Shown here piece by piece: positions 6,394 through 11,202 of a stretch of 11,202 nt of DNA. The position numbers were made by a program, and so were the translations under genes. Each line of letters begins with the position of its first letter. Position 1 is the stretch's first letter. Origin of the DNA: Opitutia bacterium (lineage in GTDB: Bacteria; Verrucomicrobiota; Verrucomicrobiia; Opitutales; Seribacteraceae); NCBI GenBank assembly GCA_002692605.1, contig NZLE01000066.1:12186-23387 (forward strand), read 5' to 3'. Below the pieces are notes generated by a model. The model ran no database searches. It was not told the DNA's origin and saw only the letters and a program-made list of their open reading frames with translations.

Positions 6394-7787
6394 CGAAAAG
6401 GATTGAGGGTGGAGTTACTACGCAAATCCGAGACCCAGGCCTGGCGGACGTTCAGCATCCCCGAAAGAATATCCTTCCTCTCGGAAGCGTAGTTCTTTCG
6501 TTCCGGAAACTCGTCGGTTAACCTAAGCAATCGATAATTCTCACTGCCCACGACACCGATCAGTTTCCATTCGTCCATCCGTACCGCCCATTTGTTGTGC
6601 CATTGAAAGTTCAGTATCCCGCGATAACCGGACATTCTGTTCGAATCCTCCAAAAGGGGGAGCAGACTATGTCCGTCAGGCTTGGGATCACTGGGTTCGG
6701 CTTGGAGTTCGCAGAGATCCATCACCGTGGGCAACCAATCCATCGCGGTTACGATCTGATCGCGGGTTTCCCCCTGCGGAACCTTGGGAGGATACCGCAG
6801 GATGGCGGGCACTCGAATGCCTCCCTCAAGAAACTCGCCCTTACACCCCGACCACTTCCCCGTGTATCCGGCTCCACTGGCACCGTAAAAGTGTCCCTTG
6901 GGGTATCCGCTCAGGTGATTTTCCTCGCGAATGCGGTAGCTCGTCTCCTCGGAATGACCGTTATCGCTCATGAAAATGAGTACGCTTTCATCCAAGACTC
7001 CGATTTGATCAAGCTTTTCGACCACTTGCCCGATGAAAAAATCGGTGGCGTAGGTTATGGTGGCGTAGGAACGGAGGGCTTCATCCTTCAGTTCACGGAA
7101 AGGTTTCTCGAATTTCTCGGGAGCCTGCTCCGGATAGTGGGGGATATTGAAGGGTAGGTAGAGGAAGAAAGGCCTGGCTTGATTTTCCTCGATGAAGGCG
7201 AGTGCCCGCTTGATGATGAGTTCGGGAAAATATTCGCCCTCGGACCGTACTGGAGTGGTTCCCTCATAGAGATCATGATAGCCCGCCTGATGCAGGAAGT
7301 GGTGGTTGTAATTGTCGATGAACCCATTGCGGATACCGAAGAACTCATCGAAACCCTGCTTCCTCGGTCCATGATCCCGATGAGCCCCAAGATGCCACTT
7401 GCCAAAAAGGGCGGTGCGGTACCCCGCTCTTTTGAGAACCTCAGCGAGAGTCACCTCATCCAGAGCCAGATTCCGACCCTTGGAGGTGTTCATGTTTCCC
7501 TGCGTCCAGTGGTTCACCCCCCCGCGCTGGGGATGCCGACCGGTCATGATCATGGCCCGCGCCGGACAGCAGACCACGTGAGCATAGGCTTGGGTGAAAC
7601 GAACTCCGCCTTCGGCGAGTTTGTCGATATTCGGGGTCTTCAGGTGGGGAGCCCCATAACAGCCGGCATCCAGGGTCCCCTGATCATCGGTAAGAAAAAG
7701 CACGACGTTGGGTTTGGCCTGAAGGAGGGAAGACGCCAAGCCAACGCAAAGCGAAACCAAACGCAATCCGTGGTTCTCCTTTCTCAT
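6390..7787 (-). CDS. Exported family S1 sulfatase (arylsulfatase type)
   Basis: This is a complete 465-residue sulfatase with all classic motifs. Residues 1-24 form a signal peptide (MRKENHGLRLVSLCVGLASS, then LLQA). The core starts KPNVVLFLTDDQ with metal ligands D34 and D35. The formylglycine motif is C73-C-P-A-R77 followed by MTGRHP; the doubled cysteine is notable, and C73 is the one in register. FGKWHLG gives K130 and H132, NIPHYPE gives H217, and FMSDNG gives metal ligands D275 and N276. K311 lies in GKW, and EGGIRVP at 321-327 is typical. It should hydrolyse sulfate esters of a glycan in the periplasm or outside; the exact linkage is unknown. The ATG start at 7787 overlaps the stop of the preceding sulfatase (ATGA), and its own stop overlaps the kinase start (GTGA). 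This places it in the middle of a tightly packed operon. It belongs to a different branch from the two flanking SGSH-like sulfatases. Confidence 0.95.
   Translation of the reverse strand: MRKENHGLRLVSLCVGLASSLLQAKPNVVLFLTDDQGTLDAGCYGAPHLKTPNIDKLAEGGVRFTQAYAHVVCCPARAMIMTGRHPQRGGVNHWTQGNMNTSKGRNLALDEVTLAEVLKRAGYRTALFGKWHLGAHRDHGPRKQGFDEFFGIRNGFIDNYNHHFLHQAGYHDLYEGTTPVRSEGEYFPELIIKRALAFIEENQARPFFLYLPFNIPHYPEQAPEKFEKPFRELKDEALRSYATITYATDFFIGQVVEKLDQIGVLDESVLIFMSDNGHSEETSYRIREENHLSGYPKGHFYGASGAGYTGKWSGCKGEFLEGGIRVPAILRYPPKVPQGETRDQIVTAMDWLPTVMDLCELQAEPSDPKPDGHSLLPLLEDSNRMSGYRGILNFQWHNKWAVRMDEWKLIGVVGSENYRLLRLTDEFPERKNYASERKDILSGMLNVRQAWVSDLRSNSTLNPFR
7784..7787 (-). other. ATGA start-stop overlap between two sulfatases
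   Basis: The minus strand reads ATGA: the ATG (7787-7785) starts the downstream sulfatase and the TGA (7786-7784) ends the upstream one. It fixes the start of the downstream gene and supports co-translation of two exported sulfatases of different branches. Confidence 0.85.
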
Positions 7788-9247
7788 TGGATTTCACTCA
7801 GGGCCTTTTGGTAACTGCGGCTCTCAGGGTCCTTGGTCTTTTTCATAAGCTTCCGAAGTTCCTCCCCATATCGGATCACCAACTTGGCATGTTCCTTGTC
7901 ATCAATCAGGTTGTTCAGGGCATCGGGGTCCTTTCCGTAATCATAGAATTCGAAGGGCGTGCGAAACAGGTAGTGCTTGACCCGCCTGGCCAGAACCGGA
8001 TCATTCTCCGCCGCCTGGGCCATCGCTTTCCAGGTCAGCCCGCTCATCGATTCGTTTTTAAAGGTGGTTTCGCCGTCGTGCCAACCATTCCAGATCAACC
8101 CGTAACGCTTACCGAGCAATGAGCGCATCGCGTATGAGCGGCCCGAGGCAATGGTGTTGATGTGGGTGTAAACGAATTCCCTGCCCTTTTGCCTCTTGCC
8201 CTTCAATACGGGAAGGAAGGAACGACCATCCATGCCCTTCATCGGCTCAAGCCCAAGGGCATCGAGAATCGTCGGAGCGAAATCGATACCGGCCACCGAA
8301 TGCCCGGTCTCATGAGTGCCCGGCTTGACCGTGCCCGGCCAGCGCACAATCCAAGGGGTGAGGGTCGAATGCCTCCACACGTTGGTTTTGGCAAAGGGAA
8401 CCGGTATTCCATGGTCCGACTTGAGCATGACCAGGGTATTCTCCGCGAATCCAGCTTTCTCAAGTTCGTTCAAGACCCGGCCCACCACGTCATCGGCACG
8501 GCTCACGGAACTGTAATACTGGGCGATCTCCTCGCGGATGGGAGGCAAATCGGGAAGGAACCCGGGGATGACGATTTCATCCGGCTGATAGATTCTGGAA
8601 GGGGCCGGATAGTCCGCCCGTTTGGCCTTCTTGTTGTTTTTGCCGGTAGAACTTCCCTTGGGTTCAACAGCCAATTTTCTCTCGCTTGCGGGTTTGCGGT
8701 TGTCGAAGGGACGGTGCGGATCATGGGAATTGACCATAAGAAAGAAAGGTTTGTCCGCCTTTCTGACCTTCCCTAAAAATTCGGCGGTAAATTTCCCATA
8801 CAGTTCTTGACTGCGCCCGTTGTCCATTTCAGAGCGGTCCCGACTGTATCCGAATGCCTCGGTGCGGGAAGGCACCACATGCTCGGTCTTGCCGAGGATA
8901 CCAGTCATGAATCCATGCTCAAGCAGGGTTTCGGGCAAAGTCGGCACCTCCGGCTTGATCTTGGTAAAACCAAGGGCTCCGCTGTTATGGGGATACCGGC
9001 CGGTCATCCAGACGGCCCGGGTGGGCATACAAATCGCAATCGTGACGTGGCCATGTTCGAAACGCAACCCCTCGCGGGCGAGCCTGTCGATATTGGGGGT
9101 CGTTCCCTTGACCTTCGAACCATAGATCCCGACGGAGTCTCGGTTCATGTCGTCCAGAGTAATGAACATGACGTTGAGTTTTGGCTCGCCGAAGGCGCTC
9201 AGCCAGAAGGTTGCGCAAGCCAGAAGGGTCGGAGATAGGGGTTTCAC
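7784..9247 (-). CDS. Exported family S1 sulfatase, N-sulfoglucosamine sulfohydrolase-like
   Basis: This is about 487 residues from the GTG at 9247. I prefer that start because it gives a normal signal peptide (MKPLSPTLLACATFWLSAFG). A TTG at 9283 would add 12 residues containing an acidic one before the signal; neither has a good ribosome binding site. The core begins LNVMFITLDDM with D32 and D33. The formylglycine motif is C73-M-P-T-R77 followed by MTGRYPH. LGKTEH supplies K120 and H123, NSHDPHRP supplies H178, and LKSDHG supplies metal ligands D278 and H279. IPVPFAKTNVWRHST follows, with K287 and H293. The block after SDHG resembles heparan N-sulfatase (SGSH), but the substrate is not established. 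A lysine-rich stretch at about 196-211 is probably a surface loop. It is a close relative of the partial sulfatase at 1-594. The gene follows the DUF1552 gene after 64 nt and overlaps the next sulfatase by 4 nt. Confidence 0.92.
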   Translation of the reverse strand: MKPLSPTLLACATFWLSAFGEPKLNVMFITLDDMNRDSVGIYGSKVKGTTPNIDRLAREGLRFEHGHVTIAICMPTRAVWMTGRYPHNSGALGFTKIKPEVPTLPETLLEHGFMTGILGKTEHVVPSRTEAFGYSRDRSEMDNGRSQELYGKFTAEFLGKVRKADKPFFLMVNSHDPHRPFDNRKPASERKLAVEPKGSSTGKNNKKAKRADYPAPSRIYQPDEIVIPGFLPDLPPIREEIAQYYSSVSRADDVVGRVLNELEKAGFAENTLVMLKSDHGIPVPFAKTNVWRHSTLTPWIVRWPGTVKPGTHETGHSVAGIDFAPTILDALGLEPMKGMDGRSFLPVLKGKRQKGREFVYTHINTIASGRSYAMRSLLGKRYGLIWNGWHDGETTFKNESMSGLTWKAMAQAAENDPVLARRVKHYLFRTPFEFYDYGKDPDALNNLIDDKEHAKLVIRYGEELRKLMKKTKDPESRSYQKALSEIQ

Positions 9248-9311
9248 GCTCCCCACCAAAACGGGAAAAAGTTCCCCGATCAAGAAAACTTACCAAAGAA
9301 GCCGAGAATTC

Positions 9312-10604
9312 TCAGCTAAGCAGCTCGGGCAGTATGCCGGTCGAACTCCCCAAGGAATCAACCTCCACACCGGCCTGCCTAAGCAGAGTGACCCAGAGGT
9401 TGCCCAAAGGAGTGTCCTCCTCGGGCAGAACGATGCTGTGACCCATCTTGAGACTGGGCAAACCTCCCGCCACGATCGCGGGGACGTCCTTGATCATGTG
9501 CCCGTGGCGCAAGTTGGTCCCCCAACTCAGAATCGTATGATCAAAGAGGCTGGATCCATCCGCCTCCCTGGTCCGCTTGAGAACGTCGATGAACTTGGCC
9601 AGCATCTCGGTGCATTTCTTGTCCCGCAAGCGGTTGGCATCCGTGCGGGTGGGAGATCCTCCGTAATGACTGAGGGCGTGGGGGTCGTAGTTCATGCCCA
9701 TGCTCTTGATCACCGAAGCAACGGGTTGGCGGTAGGAAACCACGGAGGTCTGCTGAGTCTGCAAGGCGAGGGCGATCAGTTCGTATGTGAGAAGAATCTC
9801 GGCCTCCCCCTCAATGCCTTCCTCGGGCGCCTTACGGTCAGTCTTTGGCTTGGGTTTCTCCGCCCACTGGGCGTCCTTGACCAGTCCCAGTTCGACTTCG
9901 CGAATGGATTGGAAGTATTCGTCCAACTTGTCCCGGTCGAGCGAGCTGACTTTTCCATTGAGGGACTTCGCATCGGAGAGCACTACGTCGAGGATGCTCC
10001 TTTTCTTATTCAACCTCGCCTCCCGTTCCTCCGGAGATTCATCCGACTGCCCGAAAAGCCGCGCATAGAGCTCGACCGGCCCACGGGTACCGGCGACCGG
10101 TTTACCCGCTTCGTTCCAGGCCAAAGACATGCCCTTCCCGTGCCCACCGGCATTCTCTTCCTTACTGGCCAGCACGAGGGATTCATAGCGTTGGTTCTTG
10201 CCCAGTTGCTTACCCGCCAGCAAATCGCAGGAGATTGAATTGTGAAAGCGCTTGCCGGGCGTGCCCGTAACGTTGGCGCAAGTCAGGTAGGAGGTGCTGC
10301 CTCCATGCGGATCGGTCGCTCCATGGTTGGTCAGGTTTTTGAGGATGCTGAAGTCCTTCTTGTGACGCTCCAGAGGAGAAAGTCCCTCGGTCAACTCATC
10401 CAAGGCGCCCGCTTGGGTGGGATAAAAAGTCTTTTCGGTAAAACCATACCCGACGCCGCAAAAGATCATCCGGGTGGGAGGCTTGGGCAAGGCCGGAGCC
10501 GCGGCCAGGGGAACCATGCTCTCGAGCCACGGCAAGGCAAGCAAAGCACTTCCGGAAGCGAGAAAGTTTCGTCGCGTGATGGATGAATTTACCGGTTTGT
10601 TCAT
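9312..10604 (-). CDS. Tat-exported DUF1552 family protein
   Basis: This 430-residue protein has a clear Tat signal: S8-I-T-R-R-N-F-L15, then a hydrophobic Ala/Leu stretch to about residue 36. The mature part begins with TRMIFCGVGYGF. It has an HGG at 100-102, a GGHGKGMSLAWNEAGK segment at 153-168, a charged middle (about 186-262), and a C-terminal block FDHTILSWGTNLRHGHMIKDVP followed by IVAGG and KMGHSIV. This arrangement is that of DUF1552 proteins, widespread in Planctomycetota and Verrucomicrobiota and regularly encoded beside DUF1588/DUF1585 haem proteins, as here. Its biochemical role is not known. The C-terminal block resembles the metal-site end of DUF1501 and other alkaline-phosphatase-like hydrolases, so a metal-dependent hydrolase role is possible (inference). 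ATG 10604 begins 4 nt after the upstream stop, so the two are almost certainly co-transcribed. Confidence 0.9.
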   Translation of the reverse strand: MNKPVNSSITRRNFLASGSALLALPWLESMVPLAAAPALPKPPTRMIFCGVGYGFTEKTFYPTQAGALDELTEGLSPLERHKKDFSILKNLTNHGATDPHGGSTSYLTCANVTGTPGKRFHNSISCDLLAGKQLGKNQRYESLVLASKEENAGGHGKGMSLAWNEAGKPVAGTRGPVELYARLFGQSDESPEEREARLNKKRSILDVVLSDAKSLNGKVSSLDRDKLDEYFQSIREVELGLVKDAQWAEKPKPKTDRKAPEEGIEGEAEILLTYELIALALQTQQTSVVSYRQPVASVIKSMGMNYDPHALSHYGGSPTRTDANRLRDKKCTEMLAKFIDVLKRTREADGSSLFDHTILSWGTNLRHGHMIKDVPAIVAGGLPSLKMGHSIVLPEEDTPLGNLWVTLLRQAGVEVDSLGSSTGILPELLS

Positions 10605-10608
10605 AGGT

Positions 10609-11202
10609 TCATTTGGTTTGAAAAAGTGAGCTCGTCACCAAATTACGGATCAGCGATCGGGCCGGCAAGTCTTCGCTGATCAACCGTTTGGTCAAGACGT
10701 CAAGATCATCCCCATCGGAAAATTCCACCGAACGGCCCAGCCCAAAGCTCGCGCTTCCCTCAACCAGCGAGCGGGCAAGCTTGTGCTTGTTCTGAATCAG
10801 AAGAGATTTGAATTGCCCGAAATCATTGTAAGCCTTTCCGCCGGGCAGGGTTCCGCCCTGCTCGATCTTCTCCATCCGCTTACCCACCTTGGCCTCGTCA
10901 CGCCACAAACCGACCGCGTCGAAGGTTTCCAAGCCATATCCGATCGGATCGATCTTGGCATGACAGGATGCGCACTGCGCCTTGGACTGGTGGAGTTCGA
11001 TCATCTCCCGAACGGACAGGGGTTCCTTGGACGCATCGGTCAACTCGGGCACGTTTGGGGGTGGGTCCGCCGACGGATCGTGCAGAAACTTATCCAAAAC
11101 CAAGGTTCCGCGGATGATCGGAGAAGTCCGGTCACCAGTCGAACCCATGATCATAAAGGCAGTGGTTCCGATCAAACCGCCCCGGGGGGATTCGGGTGGC
11201 AA
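10609..11202 (-). CDS. DUF1588/DUF1585 haem c-motif protein, C-terminal 198 codons (5' end outside window)
   Basis: The frame is open to the right edge, so the true start and the N-terminal domains (expected DUF1587/DUF1592 and a cytochrome c region) lie outside. The first residues, PRGGLIGTTAFMIM, GDRTSPIIRGTLVLDKFL and PPPNVPEL, are the DUF1588 core. A haem c motif C77-A-S-C-H81 is followed by KIDPIGYGLETFDAVGLWR, the conserved end of DUF1588 (numbering from the window edge). Residues about 118-197 are DUF1585: LPGGKAY, then ASFGLGRSVEF and a helical end ending in SSLFQTK. Proteins of this type are planctomycete-type exported cytochromes, assumed to carry electrons, with no proven substrate. 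It precedes the DUF1552 gene by 4 nt, the usual partner order. How this pair relates to the sulfatases downstream is open; the shared strand and short gaps suggest one transcript. Confidence 0.92.
   Translation of the reverse strand: MPPESPRGGLIGTTAFMIMGSTGDRTSPIIRGTLVLDKFLHDPSADPPPNVPELTDASKEPLSVREMIELHQSKAQCASCHAKIDPIGYGLETFDAVGLWRDEAKVGKRMEKIEQGGTLPGGKAYNDFGQFKSLLIQNKHKLARSLVEGSASFGLGRSVEFSDGDDLDVLTKRLISEDLPARSLIRNLVTSSLFQTK

Overview
The window comes from a member of the Planctomycetota-Verrucomicrobiota group. It is about 11 kb, moderately GC-rich and densely coding. The support is gene content: four family S1 sulfatases, a DUF1588/DUF1585 protein with a haem c motif next to a Tat-exported DUF1552 protein, and a Tat-exported sugar isomerase-like TIM barrel. 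I cannot separate the two phyla from sequence alone. Shine-Dalgarno sites are weak or absent, so most starts were set by signal peptides, conserved N-termini and gene overlaps.

Left block (1-2870, minus strand). In transcription order it holds a complete exported sulfatase (1470-2870), a SIMPL/DUF541 gene cut by one in-frame TAA (683-1405), and the first 198 codons of another exported sulfatase (1-594) that runs off the left edge. A 187-bp divergent intergenic region (2871-3057) separates it from the only plus-strand gene, an exported sialate O-acetylesterase-type esterase (3058-4548).

Right block (4568-11202, minus strand) looks like one operon. In transcription order: the C-terminal end of a DUF1588/DUF1585 protein with a CASCH motif (running off the right edge), a Tat-exported DUF1552 protein starting 4 nt later, an exported sulfatase, a second exported sulfatase (ATGA overlap), a cytoplasmic PfkB sugar kinase (GTGA overlap), and a Tat-exported hydroxypyruvate-isomerase-like TIM barrel after a 53-nt gap. 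It converges with the esterase across 19 bp.

Interpretation (inference): the exported sulfatases and the deacetylase fit stripping sulfate and acetyl groups from a decorated polysaccharide outside the cytoplasm. The PfkB kinase could phosphorylate a released sugar, and the TIM barrel could isomerise or epimerise one before import. No glycoside hydrolase, lyase, transporter, regulator or sulfatase-maturation enzyme lies in the window, so the substrate is not defined. No RNA gene, CRISPR array, insertion sequence, attachment site or origin was seen. No gene-free stretch exceeds 300 bases. The two strongest leads are the nonsense-interrupted SIMPL gene and the operon joining a haem-protein/DUF1552 pair to sulfatases and sugar enzymes.
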